A stretch of 64,000 nt of DNA, from NCBI RefSeq assembly GCF_001500065.1, contig NZ_LQIN01000034.1, positions 62,001-126,000 of the forward strand, in the 5' to 3' direction. Positions 1 to 9,394 of the stretch are shown here, piece after piece; the stretch's first letter is position 1; the number at the start of each line of letters is the position of its first letter. The notes beneath the pieces were generated by a model that saw only the letters and a list, made by a program, of their open reading frames with translations, did not search any database and was not told the origin of the DNA. The stretch comes from Mycobacterium sp. IS-3022. Its GTDB lineage: Bacteria > Actinomycetota > Actinomycetes > Mycobacteriales > Mycobacteriaceae. The position numbers and the translations under genes were made by a program.

Positions 1-1
1 A

Positions 2-103
2 GCGCGCGAGGCCCTTGCGGACGTCGTGCAGTTTGTTTGCGAAGTCGTCTCACCGACCGCCGTTGCTCCGGCACCATTGACAACGATCCGTTCGGCTAGG
101 TAG
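2..103 (+). CDS. C-terminal end of an unidentified protein (cut by the window edge)
   Basis: Reading from base 2 gives an open frame of 33 codons ending in TAG at 101-103, ten bases before the next start. Its first half has the G/C-rich third positions of the local genes, so it is probably the tail of a gene co-directional with the monooxygenase that follows. No motif is visible in so short a piece and I do not assign a family. It could also be non-coding leader, since no start is available to judge. Confidence 0.35.
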   Translation, partial: AREALADVVQFVCEVVSPTAVAPAPLTTIRSAR

Positions 104-112
104 GGAAACGTC

Positions 113-1690
113 ATGTCCGACGCCGCAGTGCATGCTGAACCCCAGTACGAGGTGCTCGTCGTCGGAGCCGGCTTCGGCGGCATCGCAACCGGGGTGGCGC
201 TTCGCCGCGTCGGCGTCGAGAACTTCGTACTCATCGACAAGTGGGACACCGTCGGCGGCACCTGGAACGCCAACACCTATCCCGGCGTTGCGGTGGACGT
301 TCCATCGCCGATCTACAACTTCTCCTTTCAGCAGCGGTCGCGATGGTCGCGGTTCTTCGCACCGGGAGCCGAAATCCAGCGCTACGCCGAGGAAGTCGTC
401 GACAAGCAAGGTCTCCGAGACAAACTGCGGTTGGGCTGCGGCGCGACGGACGCCAGATTCGACGACTCCGCCGACATGTGGCGGGTCACGACTGACGCAG
501 GGGACGTGATCACGGCGCGATACCTGGTGAGCGCGGTAGGAGTCCTGGAGCAGCCTAAGCTGCCGCCAATCGATGGCATCGAGAACTACGCAGGCAAGAT
601 GATGCACACCGCGCGGTGGGATCACACCTACGACTTCAGCGGTAAACGAGTTGCCGTGATCGGCACAGGTGCGACTGCCCTGCAGGCGATTCCGGAACTC
701 GCCAAGCACGTCGAGCAACTCACGGTCTACCAGCGCACGGCGATCTGGGTCGCCCCAAAGCCGGACTTCCCGATGGGAACCGGTTGGAACCGGGTGCTTG
801 ACGTCCGGCCCGTGCAGAGCGGGGTTCGGTTGATCGGCAATGTGGCCGTCAACGCCTTCCTAGGACTCGCATTTGCGCTTTCGGACTACCCGCGCGTGAC
901 ATCGGCCGTGCTGGGGCTGGGTGAGAAACTCATCAAGGGCTACCTGTTCACGCAGGTACGTGATCGCGAGCTGCGCCGCAAGCTGATACCGAGCTATCGA
1001 CTGGGGTGCAAGCGGCCCTCGGTGTCGAACTCGTACTTCAAGACGTTCACCCTGCCGCATGTCGAGTTGGTGACGACTCCCATCGAGAGCTTTACAGAGA
1101 ACGGCATCGTCACTGCCGACGGTGAACGACGGGAGTTCGACATGGTCGTTGCCGCAACGGGGTTCAAGGTCATGGACAAGGGCGCTACTCCGCCGTACCC
1201 GATCTACGGGTCAGGGGGTGAGGAGTTGGGCAAGTTCTGGGACGAGAACCTCTTCCAATCCTACGAAGGTGTCTCCGTTCCGGGGTATCCCAACGTGTTC
1301 CACATCTTCGGCCCCTACGGATACGCGCCCGGCTCGGTCATCCCGCTCATCGAAGCCACGTCCACCCACGCCGCGCGCGTGATCGCCGAAGCCCGTCGCC
1401 GCGGCGCGACCCGCGCCGAGATCCGCAGAGAACCACACGACGAGTACTTCCAGAAGATGTTCGCCCGCAACAACAACACGTATCTTTTCGATCTGGGGTG
1501 CGCGGAATCCAAGACGTACTACATCAACTATCAGGGCCATGCTCCGGCTCTACGTGCGACGACACAGTTCAACATGTACTGGAGCAATCGGCACTTCCCG
1601 CTCGATCACTACCGGTACACGGCGTCTCGGTCCGTGGCCGGGGGGATGGCATCCACCGTAGCGGTGCCGCAGCGGGCGGCACGACGGTGA
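113..1690 (+). CDS. Flavin-containing (Baeyer-Villiger type) monooxygenase 1
   Basis: 525 aa, the usual length for class B flavoprotein monooxygenases. Two Rossmann motifs are visible: GAGFGG at residues 18-23 for FAD and GTGATA at 184-189 for NADPH. Between them lies YAGKMMHTARW (159-169), which fits the Baeyer-Villiger fingerprint FxGxxxHxxxW with Tyr for Phe and the key His (H165) present. The family inserts one O2 atom next to a ketone carbonyl, giving an ester or lactone; some members oxidise thiocarbonyls instead (EthA). The ATG follows AGGTAGGG. The next gene, a CocE-type hydrolase 25 bp downstream, could cleave the ester product. The substrate cannot be read from sequence. Confidence 0.93.
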   Translation: MSDAAVHAEPQYEVLVVGAGFGGIATGVALRRVGVENFVLIDKWDTVGGTWNANTYPGVAVDVPSPIYNFSFQQRSRWSRFFAPGAEIQRYAEEVVDKQGLRDKLRLGCGATDARFDDSADMWRVTTDAGDVITARYLVSAVGVLEQPKLPPIDGIENYAGKMMHTARWDHTYDFSGKRVAVIGTGATALQAIPELAKHVEQLTVYQRTAIWVAPKPDFPMGTGWNRVLDVRPVQSGVRLIGNVAVNAFLGLAFALSDYPRVTSAVLGLGEKLIKGYLFTQVRDRELRRKLIPSYRLGCKRPSVSNSYFKTFTLPHVELVTTPIESFTENGIVTADGERREFDMVVAATGFKVMDKGATPPYPIYGSGGEELGKFWDENLFQSYEGVSVPGYPNVFHIFGPYGYAPGSVIPLIEATSTHAARVIAEARRRGATRAEIRREPHDEYFQKMFARNNNTYLFDLGCAESKTYYINYQGHAPALRATTQFNMYWSNRHFPLDHYRYTASRSVAGGMASTVAVPQRAARR

Positions 1691-1715
1691 TCAACTCGAC
1701 TCGAAAGGAGCGGCA

Positions 1716-3677
1716 GTGACCATTTCGCAACAGGTTTCATTCGGCGAGCCACTGCGACCGGGTTTGGTTGGTCTACCGCCGAACGCTCGATTCTCTCTCG
1801 GTCCGCAACGGTACCCAAAGGTGCGCGTCGACCGCGGGGTGGGAATCCGGATGTCGGACGGCGTGATTCTTTCTGCTGACATCACGCGTCCTGCCTATCG
1901 GCGTGGTGTGGCCGTCGACGAGCCGCTGCCGGTGGTCGTCTCTTTGACCCCCTACAACAAGACGCTGTTGACGCGGTCCGCACCGCTCATCGGTCTGCTC
2001 GGGCACTTCGGGCCCGCCGTCTACCGTCTGGTCCCTAGTTCACGACACGGCCGGGCCGGCGGCCGGGAAGTGCTGCGGACGCTCGGCGGCGGAGCGTTGG
2101 AAGCAGTCAGCGCCAACCGCACGCTCATCTCCCGCGGCTTTGTTCACGTCGCAGTGGATGTGCGGGGCACCGGGACCTCGACAGGGCGGTTGGAGGCCTT
2201 CTCCGAACGCGAACAACAGGACGCTCAGGAAGTGCTTTCCTGGGTTCGAGCACAACCGTGGTGCGACGGCGACCTCGCCATGACGGGCATTTCGTATCTG
2301 GCAATCACCGCTTTGCACGCCGCGGGTCGTCGGCCCGAAGGACTCAAGGCCGTCTTCGCGATGATGGGATCTGCCGATCTCACGAAAGATCTGATGCTCA
2401 CCGGCGGTGTGCAGTCGATGTTCACCATCGGCTGGCTTGCCGCGGTGAATGCAGTGAAGTGGCTGCCATCGGTGCCGGCGCTCGTGCGTACCGGCGCGCT
2501 CCGAAGCTATGTGCGCGACCGGATGGCCAGTCCTGGAACCAGATTCGGTGACGTCACTCGGTCGATCCTGTCCGATGATCATGTCGAGCACTGGTACCAC
2601 GAAGACAGCGTGATGCGCTGTCCACGAATCGAAGACATCACCGCGGCGACGTGGCTTCAGGCGGGCTGGCACGACGTATTCGTCCATTCGGCGACCACGT
2701 TGTTCGAACGCATGCAGCTGGCGCCCGGGGCGGGCCAACTCGTCGTCGAGGACACCTATCACATCGCGCCGGGGACGGGTTTCGGCGCTGCCGACTACCC
2801 GCAACGGCTCGATGAGCTCCAGTGCGCATTCTTCGAACGTTGGGTGAAGGGGTTCGACAACGGTATTGATGCCTACGGACCGATCACCATCCGTCAGCAG
2901 GGGGCGGGCTGGGTCTCTCGCGCCGAGTTCCCAGCACCACGCGCCACCGTGCACTCCTGGTATCTGTCGGCAAAAAATACTGGGAGCGCCGACCATTCGG
3001 CCTACGATGGCTCGCTGAGCGCCAGCCCCGACAAGGCGACGACCGAGGTGCGCCTTCCGCGCAGGCGGCCGGGCATCGCGTCCCAAACCACGAGTTGGGG
3101 ACTGATGGGGTTGACCGCCGTGCTCGGCAGCAAGTGGGCGGTCGACGACCGTGGCCACGAAAAGGGCGCAGTGACCTTCACCAGTGACCCACTCCCCGAA
3201 GACATGCTGATCTCAGGTCCGATCAACCTGCATCTTCGGGTCCGTACCCTCGGCATCGACGCGTTCTGGCTCGCCACCGTCTGCGACGTGGCGCCGGACG
3301 GTGTGTCGTCGGTGATCGCGCGCGGTGCGTTGCGCTCGAGCCGTCGTGCGATCGACGAGGATTCCAGTCTGCGCGTCGGTGGCGAACTGCTTGCCGCACG
3401 TCATCCGCTCACTGCCGAAGCGGTGCTTCCGGTGCAGCCCGGGATACCGCACGAGTTGGACATCGACATCAACCCGACCGAAGCGGTTCTGCGAGCCGGC
3501 CACCGCCTACGTGTCGCGGTTGCGCGCACGAGCTGGCCGCGGTTCTACCTCACGCCGCGGGTCGCGTGGAAGATGCGCCGCGCGCAAGAGATAGTGCTCG
3601 ATCCGGGTCAGCCGAGTCGACTGGTGCTCATGGCGGCGCCGGCGGATTCCAATGCCGCTACTGATCTCTCGGCCTGA
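1716..3677 (+). CDS. CocE/NonD family alpha/beta hydrolase (X-Pro dipeptidyl-peptidase-like)
   Basis: 653 aa. The N-terminal alpha/beta-hydrolase part contains the nucleophile elbow GISYLA (191-196, Ser193), a variant of the family's GxSYxG in which the last Gly is Ala, preceded by VDVRGTGTS, typical of CocE enzymes. A WHDVF segment and a later DTYHIAPGTG segment are suitable for the acidic residue and His of the triad. The C-terminal third is the beta-sandwich domain of the family. Known members hydrolyse esters or amides such as cocaine and cephalosporin esters. The GTG start has AAAGGAG five bases upstream. It lies directly after a Baeyer-Villiger-type gene, so ester cleavage in the same pathway is a reasonable inference. 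Confidence 0.9.
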   Translation: MTISQQVSFGEPLRPGLVGLPPNARFSLGPQRYPKVRVDRGVGIRMSDGVILSADITRPAYRRGVAVDEPLPVVVSLTPYNKTLLTRSAPLIGLLGHFGPAVYRLVPSSRHGRAGGREVLRTLGGGALEAVSANRTLISRGFVHVAVDVRGTGTSTGRLEAFSEREQQDAQEVLSWVRAQPWCDGDLAMTGISYLAITALHAAGRRPEGLKAVFAMMGSADLTKDLMLTGGVQSMFTIGWLAAVNAVKWLPSVPALVRTGALRSYVRDRMASPGTRFGDVTRSILSDDHVEHWYHEDSVMRCPRIEDITAATWLQAGWHDVFVHSATTLFERMQLAPGAGQLVVEDTYHIAPGTGFGAADYPQRLDELQCAFFERWVKGFDNGIDAYGPITIRQQGAGWVSRAEFPAPRATVHSWYLSAKNTGSADHSAYDGSLSASPDKATTEVRLPRRRPGIASQTTSWGLMGLTAVLGSKWAVDDRGHEKGAVTFTSDPLPEDMLISGPINLHLRVRTLGIDAFWLATVCDVAPDGVSSVIARGALRSSRRAIDEDSSLRVGGELLAARHPLTAEAVLPVQPGIPHELDIDINPTEAVLRAGHRLRVAVARTSWPRFYLTPRVAWKMRRAQEIVLDPGQPSRLVLMAAPADSNAATDLSA

Positions 3678-3692
3678 ATCAGGATCACCGAG

Positions 3693-4373
3693 ATGACGAG
3701 CCCGTTCCGCGACCCCGCAATCGCGGATGGAGAGAAGTCGATCTACTCGCTGCGGGTCGATGGCGACTCGACAGTCCGCCAAGTGTCCATTCTTGTAGAG
3801 CATGATGGTGACGCCTACCTGTCGTCGTTCGAAGGGGGTTCGGACGACTTGTTCAGGATGAGGGTCGAGCAGCGCATCCGCCGTCAGGACGGCGCCTTGA
3901 TCGCGGAAAGCTACCGATCAGAAGCACGTTACGAAGGGCGGCTTGTCTCGCGGGAAGAGGGCTACTTCATCGGAACCCGGCATGTCCAGTTCGGTGGCCG
4001 AATCGACCCCTTTCCGCAAGGGGTGATGCCCCTGATCGGCGGCCTGACATTGATGCGCGGCATCGACTTCCGCCGCGGCCACAAGTCGAAACACGACCTG
4101 TGGCTTGCCTTTTCGCTCCATTGGCCGCTCGAGGTCAAGGTCGAGAAGTGCACGACCGTCGACGTTGCAGCAGGATCGTTCGATGCCTGGCAGGTCCGCA
4201 TTCGACCTGGTTTCGCTCATATCAACGGATTGCTCGACAAGGTGATAGCGGGATTCCTCCCGCCGTTCACCGCACATTTCGAAGCCAGCGGTGCGCACCG
4301 CATGCTGCGATTCAGCTTCCCCACCGGTCCTATGCCGTGGAACCCGCGGGGTGTGCTCGAACTGGCCGCGTAG
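3693..4373 (+). CDS. Conserved hypothetical protein (DUF3108-like beta-barrel candidate)
   Basis: 226 aa, 15 bp after the CocE-type hydrolase and probably in the same transcript. No signal peptide or membrane segment is seen. The composition, with alternating hydrophobic residues, a central stretch around PFPQGVMPLIGGLTLMRG and a closing part that refers to a 'mass to effect' type VDVAAGSFDAWQVRIRPG, resembles proteins of the DUF3108 type that form lipid-binding beta structures. That resemblance is from general pattern, not a match I can verify. No catalytic motif is evident. The upstream ribosome site is weak (CCGAG), suggesting translation coupled to the preceding gene. Confidence 0.7.
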   Translation: MTSPFRDPAIADGEKSIYSLRVDGDSTVRQVSILVEHDGDAYLSSFEGGSDDLFRMRVEQRIRRQDGALIAESYRSEARYEGRLVSREEGYFIGTRHVQFGGRIDPFPQGVMPLIGGLTLMRGIDFRRGHKSKHDLWLAFSLHWPLEVKVEKCTTVDVAAGSFDAWQVRIRPGFAHINGLLDKVIAGFLPPFTAHFEASGAHRMLRFSFPTGPMPWNPRGVLELAA

Positions 4374-4440
4374 GTTGGCCCGGGGTTTCGGCTCGGAGGT
4401 AATGGTGGTGAGGCGACGAACGCGATGCGAGGGTGGATCA

Positions 4441-4818
4441 ATGCGTCGACCAATGCTCAGGGTGGCACTGTCAATCGCTGCAGTCGCAGTGGGCTTGGGG
4501 ACTGCGGCAGTGGCCACCGCCAGCGATGGGGAATGCGACATCCTCCTGCGGTCAGCTGATCGGCTGGACAAGACGTTCAACCTGGTTTCGGCGTCCGGAA
4601 CTCCGCCGTCGGTGGCAGGCCAGATTCGCAGCGCGCTGGCTCCGCTGTTTGGGTTGAGTAGTGCGGCCGCGGTCGACCTCCGGCTGTGGTCCGGCGCGGT
4701 GGCTTCGGATATCGACGGCAGCGACCCATATCGATTGACGGCCCCCGGCCAACTCACGAGCGACCTCGGCAGGGCACGGCATCAGTTGACCGTGGCTCGT
4801 CAGTACTGCATGGCGTAG
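4441..4818 (+). CDS. Small secreted or periplasmic protein of unknown function
   Basis: 125 aa from ATG 4441, preceded by GAGGG. It begins with Arg-Arg and a hydrophobic run (VALSIAAVAVGLGTAAVATA) ending in an Ala-x-Ala-type cleavage site, so a Sec signal peptide is likely, giving a mature protein of about 95 residues. Two cysteines, one just after the predicted cleavage site (GECDIL) and one near the C terminus (RQYCMA), could form a disulphide. Such small helical secreted proteins are common in mycobacteria. An in-frame GTG at 4408 with GGAGGT seven bases upstream is an alternative start that would add 11 residues ahead of the signal sequence. Confidence 0.65.
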   Translation: MRRPMLRVALSIAAVAVGLGTAAVATASDGECDILLRSADRLDKTFNLVSASGTPPSVAGQIRSALAPLFGLSSAAAVDLRLWSGAVASDIDGSDPYRLTAPGQLTSDLGRARHQLTVARQYCMA

Positions 4819-5044
4819 GTCCGCCGACTCCCGGAGGTGCGCGCGGACCGGCCGAGCCGCCTGGCACAGCCGACCTACGACTACCGAGATGCGTCGGCGA
4901 GGGACGCGGCAGCTTTCGTAATTTACTTTCCCGCACAACGAAGTTCAGCGGCCCGACGGCCAATCCGCGCGCGTGTAAGCGGATGGTGCTGCGGTGTCCG
5001 ACGACGGTGGCGGCACCACACACAGAAGAGCGCTTCAATCGAGA
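4819..5044. other. Intergenic stretch with no supported gene
   Basis: These 226 bases are part of a 297-bp gap between the small secreted protein and the first SDR gene. Short open frames exist but have no ribosome site and unlike codon use. The last part becomes AT-richer and leads into the promoter and operator described next. I see no terminator with a T-run. Confidence 0.5.
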
Positions 5045-5073
5045 TTGCATTGCTATCTGAATAGTATTATTCT
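5045..5073 (+). promoter_or_regulatory. Predicted promoter with overlapping TetR-type operator for the SDR/monooxygenase operon
   Basis: TTGCAT (5045-5050) and TATTCT (5068-5073) are separated by exactly 17 bp, the SigA spacing. The spacer holds GCTATCTGAATAGT (5052-5065), whose reverse complement recurs perfectly at 14882-14895, upstream of the TetR gene that closes the same cluster. The inner 12 bp have inverted arms CTAT and ATAG, and a second inverted repeat GAATA/TATTC spans 5059-5072. The first gene starts 50 bp after the motif. Binding is inferred, not shown. Confidence 0.6.
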
Positions 5074-5115
5074 GTCAGTGGGAGTGATCCCGCGCACACG
5101 ACAAGGAGTCGATGA

Positions 5116-5973
5116 ATGACATTGGCAGTGGTGACGGGCTCGGGGAGCGGGATCGGCAGGGCGACCGCGCAACGATTCGCTCGCAAGGGTGCGACGGTGA
5201 TCGTCTCCGACATCAACGAAACGACGGGGAACGAAACGGTCGATGCGATCAGGGCCAAGGGCGGCAACGCCGTGTTTCGTCGCCTCGATGTCGCCGACGT
5301 CGACGACTGGGAGAACTTCACCGCATGGACTTGCGAAGAGTTCGGCGTGCCCGACGTGGTGGTGAACAACGCCGGCATCCTGATCGGCGGGGGATTTCTC
5401 GAGCAATCCGGGGACGACTGGCGACGGATGATCCAGATCAACATGATGAGCCCGCTGATTGGGTCGCGACTTTTCGTCGAGCGAATGGTGGACGCGGGCA
5501 CGCGCGGCCACATCGTGAATGTTGCGTCCTGTGGTGCGTTCCTTCCGACGGCGCTGGCGCCGTCCTATGTGACCGCGAAAGCCGGCGTCTGGCTCGGAAC
5601 CCAGGCATTGCGGCAGGAGTTCGGCGGCAAAGGGATTGGTGTCAGCGCGATTTGTCCGGGTCTGATCCGTACCGGGTTGGCGGGCAACGGCACCAGAGCC
5701 GGTGTCGGTGCGGACGACAGTGCAGAGTGGGCGGCAAAGCTTGGTGCAGCACATCGGTATATCGGACGCTCACCCGACCGGGTGGCTGCGGCAATCCAGC
5801 GTGCCGTGCGGTGGAACATCTCGACTGTTCCGGTCGGCGCTGAGGCGTGGGCCAGTTGGTACCTGTACCGCCTATCGCCGTCATTGGTGCGGGGTCTGAG
5901 CGGTTTCGTGCAAATGCCTTTGGCCGACCGGGCGACGGCCTTGGCAGGAAAGATCTTTGGAGGTGCGCGATGA
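5116..5973 (+). CDS. Short-chain dehydrogenase/reductase (SDR) A
   Basis: 285 aa, classical SDR. The cofactor motif TGSGSGIG is at residues 7-14, NNAG at 84-87, and the catalytic Ser138, Tyr151 and Lys155 are all present (YVTAK). The acidic residue after the second beta strand (SDIN) points to NAD(H) preference. A C-terminal extension of about 40 residues, common in mycobacterial SDRs beside monooxygenases, may help bind membranes or hydrophobic substrates. ATG 5116 is preceded by AAGGAG. It is the first gene behind the predicted promoter and overlaps the next SDR by four bases (ATGA), so the two are translationally coupled. The likely reaction is interconversion of a secondary alcohol and a ketone. 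Confidence 0.92.
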   Translation: MTLAVVTGSGSGIGRATAQRFARKGATVIVSDINETTGNETVDAIRAKGGNAVFRRLDVADVDDWENFTAWTCEEFGVPDVVVNNAGILIGGGFLEQSGDDWRRMIQINMMSPLIGSRLFVERMVDAGTRGHIVNVASCGAFLPTALAPSYVTAKAGVWLGTQALRQEFGGKGIGVSAICPGLIRTGLAGNGTRAGVGADDSAEWAAKLGAAHRYIGRSPDRVAAAIQRAVRWNISTVPVGAEAWASWYLYRLSPSLVRGLSGFVQMPLADRATALAGKIFGGAR

Positions 5974-6848
5974 AGACCGTGATCATCACCGGAGCCGCCG
6001 CGGGGATCGGCAAGGAGACTGCAAAAGTGTTCGCCCGCAGAGGAGATCGCGTGATCATCGCCGACATCGACGAAGTCGGGGCCGAGGCGACCGCTGGGGA
6101 GATCAAGATCGACGGCGGCCAGGCCGTTCCATATCGACTCGACGTGAGTCGCGAGGATCAATGGGAAGATTTCGCCGCCTGGGTGCGGGCCGAGTTCAAG
6201 GCCGCAGACGTTCTCGTCAACAACGCGGGCGTGATGGATATCGGCGGCTTTGTCGAAACCACCGTTCCGCAGTGGCAGCGTCTGGTCGATATCGACGTGA
6301 TGAGCGTCGTGTACGGCTCACGCGTGTTCGCGCAGCAGATGATCGATTCAGGCGTGCGCGGCCACATCGTCAACATCTCGTCGGGGGCGGCGTTCCTGCC
6401 GACGCAGTTGGCGCCCGCATACAGTGTCGCGAAAGCCGCTGTGTTGATGGCCTCGCAGTCATTGCGGATTGAACTGCGTCGGCACGGCATTGGCGTCACG
6501 GCGATCTGCCCGGGTGTGATCCGGACCGAACTACTGGCGCATGGTGAGCGAAACGGCCTCACCGAGGAACAGCAGTCCGAATGGCGGGCGCAGATGAGGG
6601 TGGTCCAGCAGGGAGTCGCGCTGGCCGGGCCGGACCGGGTTGCCCGGGCCATCGAGCGCTCGGTGCGTCGCAACTGGGCCGTGGTTCCGGTCACCCCGGA
6701 AGCGTGGTTGGGATACTTCGTGATTCGCCTGTCGCCGAGCCTGATGCGGACGGTCACCTCGGTCGCGTCCTATGACCGGGCCGAACGACTGCTCGGTGTT
6801 GCCCAACCACTCCTCAAACGTCTGGCGAATCGAAAGGCGAACGCGTGA
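5970..6848 (+). CDS. Short-chain dehydrogenase/reductase (SDR) B
   Basis: 292 aa from the ATG that overlaps the previous stop; GGAGGTG lies just upstream. TGAAAGIG (residues 7-14), NNAG (84-87), Ser138, Tyr151 and Lys155 are conserved. It is a paralogue of SDR A with the same overall layout and the same C-terminal extension (ALAGPDRVARAIERSVRRN and following). The GTG of the next monooxygenase overlaps its stop, so SDR A, SDR B and the monooxygenase form one tightly coupled unit. Two successive SDRs suggest either different stereochemistry or heteromer formation; the sequence does not decide. Confidence 0.92.
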   Translation: MKTVIITGAAAGIGKETAKVFARRGDRVIIADIDEVGAEATAGEIKIDGGQAVPYRLDVSREDQWEDFAAWVRAEFKAADVLVNNAGVMDIGGFVETTVPQWQRLVDIDVMSVVYGSRVFAQQMIDSGVRGHIVNISSGAAFLPTQLAPAYSVAKAAVLMASQSLRIELRRHGIGVTAICPGVIRTELLAHGERNGLTEEQQSEWRAQMRVVQQGVALAGPDRVARAIERSVRRNWAVVPVTPEAWLGYFVIRLSPSLMRTVTSVASYDRAERLLGVAQPLLKRLANRKANA

Positions 6849-8401
6849 CGCAGCGCATCGACCACGAGGTCCTGATCGTCGGCGCCGGCTTTGGTGGGAT
6901 TGGAGCAGCTGTCGAACTGACGAAGGCCGGCGTCGACGACTTTGTCATCGTCGACAAGAACGACGGGATCGGCGGGACCTGGTGGGCGAACACGTATCCG
7001 GGTGTGGCGGTCGACATTCCGTCCATCTACTACAGCTTCTCGTATGCGCCACCCAAGAAGTGGACGCGGATGTTCGCACCAGGAGCTGAGGTGCAGCAGT
7101 ACGCCGAGCAGGTGGTCGATTCGTTCGGCCTACGCTCGCGAATCAGGTTAAGCACAGCCGTCGTCGCTGCCGACTGGGACGAGGAGCAGCACGTCTGGCG
7201 GATCCAGCTGCAGTCCGGGGAGACTCTCGTCGCGAGATTCGTCATCGGTGCCGTGGGCGGCCTGGAGGTGCCGAACCTCCCGGACATCGCCGGCATCGAC
7301 CAGTTTTCGGGCAAGGTGGTTCACACCGCCAACTGGGACCACGACTTCGATTATGCGGGCAAGCGCATCGCGGTTATCGGGACCGGCGCGACGGCGCTGC
7401 AGCTGATCCCCGAACTCGCCGATGTGGCAGGTCATCTCAGCGTCTTCCAGCGCACACCGATCTGGGTGGCACCGAAGCCGGACTTTCCGATTCCGACGTT
7501 CGTCAGCGCCGCCCTGCTGAGGATGTCGTTGCTGCGGCGCACAATCCGAGCGGCGGTCACCCTGGGAATCGACTTCGGGATCACCGGCATCGGGGTGTTC
7601 CACGAGCGCGTGCCGTTTCTCGCGGATTCGCTTCGGCGGGGCGGAGCGGTGGGCTACCGGGCGTGGCTGCGGGGCAACCCCGAGCTGGCCGAGCAACTGA
7701 CGCCGGCCTACGCGCCTGGCTGCAAGCGGCCGTCGGTGTCCAACCGGTATCTCAAGACGTTCGCAGAACCGCACGTAGACCTTGTCACGGCGCCGATTCG
7801 GGAAATCACCGCGACCGATGTGGTCACCGAGGACGGCGTGTCCCACGACGTCGACGTTCTGGTGTGTGCCACCGGGTTCAAGGTGATGGCCAAGGGCTAC
7901 ACACCGCCCTTCCCGCTGCGCGGCGTCGACGGCCTGGATATCGGAGAATTCTTCCACGACAACCGCTTCCAGGCTTACCAGGGTGTTTCGGTGCCGAAGT
8001 TCCCGAACAGCTTCCTGATCACCGGCCCTTACGGGTTCGCCGCCGGGTCGTACATCGCCATGATCGAATGCACCAGCCGGCACGCGGCGCGCGCGATCAC
8101 CGAGGCGCGGCGGCGCGAGGCCACGCGTGTGGAGATCAAGCAGCAACCCCACGATGCCTACTACAACAAGAGTCGGCGGCGCGCCCTGCAGACGTTGTGG
8201 CTGTCCCCGGCCTGCGAAGGTTCCAACACGTACTACGTGAACTACCAGGGCGATCCCGCCGCCATCCGCCCGAGCACGCACCTCGAGATGTGGTGGGGAA
8301 ACAAGCATTTCCCGCTCGATCACTACGCATACTCGCGCCTTCGCCCGGGACGCAGCCGGGACACTGAACTCGAGCCCGTCCCCGCTGGCGCCGTGGGCTG
8401 A
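6845..8401 (+). CDS. Flavin-containing (Baeyer-Villiger type) monooxygenase 2
   Basis: 518 aa. GAGFGG at 13-18 (FAD), the full Baeyer-Villiger fingerprint FSGKVVHTANW at 154-164 with His160, and GTGATA at 179-184 (NADPH). The start is a GTG overlapping the stop of SDR B. It is closely similar to monooxygenases 1 and 4 in this window, including the GCKRPSVSN segment and the closing KHFPLDHY element. In context it would act on the ketone made by the two SDRs. The next gene is a third SDR 24 bp downstream. Confidence 0.94.
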   Translation: MTQRIDHEVLIVGAGFGGIGAAVELTKAGVDDFVIVDKNDGIGGTWWANTYPGVAVDIPSIYYSFSYAPPKKWTRMFAPGAEVQQYAEQVVDSFGLRSRIRLSTAVVAADWDEEQHVWRIQLQSGETLVARFVIGAVGGLEVPNLPDIAGIDQFSGKVVHTANWDHDFDYAGKRIAVIGTGATALQLIPELADVAGHLSVFQRTPIWVAPKPDFPIPTFVSAALLRMSLLRRTIRAAVTLGIDFGITGIGVFHERVPFLADSLRRGGAVGYRAWLRGNPELAEQLTPAYAPGCKRPSVSNRYLKTFAEPHVDLVTAPIREITATDVVTEDGVSHDVDVLVCATGFKVMAKGYTPPFPLRGVDGLDIGEFFHDNRFQAYQGVSVPKFPNSFLITGPYGFAAGSYIAMIECTSRHAARAITEARRREATRVEIKQQPHDAYYNKSRRRALQTLWLSPACEGSNTYYVNYQGDPAAIRPSTHLEMWWGNKHFPLDHYAYSRLRPGRSRDTELEPVPAGAVG

Positions 8402-8425
8402 CCTGAGACGATCCCAGGAGAAACT

Positions 8426-9379
8426 GTGAAGCTCAACCGCCTGCAACCCAAGCTCGTCGTCGTCACCGGCGCCGGCAGCGGCATCGGACGCGCTACGGCG
8501 ATCAGATTCGCGATGAACGGCGCGCACGTCGTCGTCTCGGACATCGACCTCGACGCCGCCGAGGTGACCACCGAAACGATTCGGGCCAAGGGCCATTCGG
8601 CGTCGGCGGCGCGGCTGGACGTGACCGACCCGGATGCGTGGGAGTCGTTCGCCAACGACGTGCGGCAGGAGTTCGGGGTCGCCGACGTCCTGGTCAACAA
8701 CGCAGGCATCGGCGTCGGCGGCGCCTTCCTGGACCTGACGCCTGAGGCGTGGGACCGTCAGCTTGGTCCCAACCTGATGGGGGTTGTGTACGGCTGCCGC
8801 GTGTTAGGTAAGCAGATGGTGGAGCGCGGCCAGGGCGGTCACATCGTCAACATCGCCTCGGCCGCCTCTTACATTCCGCTCGCCGGCGGGTCCGCGTACT
8901 GCGTCTCGAAGATCGGGGTCAGGATGCTCACCGAATGCTTGCGAGTTGAACTGGGTCCCAAGGGAATCGGCGTCAGCGCCATCTGCCCGGGTTTGATCAA
9001 CACCAACATCGGCAACAACGGTGAGACGGTCGGACTGGATACCGAGTTGATCGACCGCGGCAAGGACGTCTTGCAACAGGTCCGTGACTTTGTCGCGAAG
9101 CTGCCGGTCCAGCCGCTCAGCCCGGACCTCGTCGCTCGCGCCGCCGTCCGAGCGGTGCGGTTGGACCTGAACGTGGTGCCCGTTCGCACCGAAGCCTGGC
9201 TGTTCTACGGGTTGTCCCGGACGGCGCCATCGCTCACCAGGATGATTACCCGTCAGTTCCCGCCGTCCAGACTGCAGGCCTCACTCGCTCGACTGTTGAC
9301 CTTGATCGACCGCAACGACAGGGAGAACGACGTGACCATCGAAAGCCACTTTCCGACAGCCGAGTCCGTCTCATCCTGA
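8426..9379 (+). CDS. Short-chain dehydrogenase/reductase (SDR) C
   Basis: 317 aa, GTG start with AGGAG five bases upstream. TGAGSGIG at residues 14-21, NNAG at 91-94, Ser145, Tyr158 and Lys162 (YCVSK). It has a longer C-terminal tail than SDR A and B. It is a close paralogue of SDR D (start 10320): the two share the first 26 bases and a 63-bp block (8591-8653 versus 10485-10547) with a single mismatch, including third codon positions, which points to recent duplication or gene conversion. A PF10118-type gene follows 15 bp downstream. Confidence 0.93.
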   Translation: MKLNRLQPKLVVVTGAGSGIGRATAIRFAMNGAHVVVSDIDLDAAEVTTETIRAKGHSASAARLDVTDPDAWESFANDVRQEFGVADVLVNNAGIGVGGAFLDLTPEAWDRQLGPNLMGVVYGCRVLGKQMVERGQGGHIVNIASAASYIPLAGGSAYCVSKIGVRMLTECLRVELGPKGIGVSAICPGLINTNIGNNGETVGLDTELIDRGKDVLQQVRDFVAKLPVQPLSPDLVARAAVRAVRLDLNVVPVRTEAWLFYGLSRTAPSLTRMITRQFPPSRLQASLARLLTLIDRNDRENDVTIESHFPTAESVSS

Positions 9380-9394
9380 CGAAGGGGATCGACC

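Noticed and set aside
4837-5064. A 75-codon frame in the gap before SDR A
   Set aside because: No ribosome site, atypical composition, and it runs through the predicted promoter.
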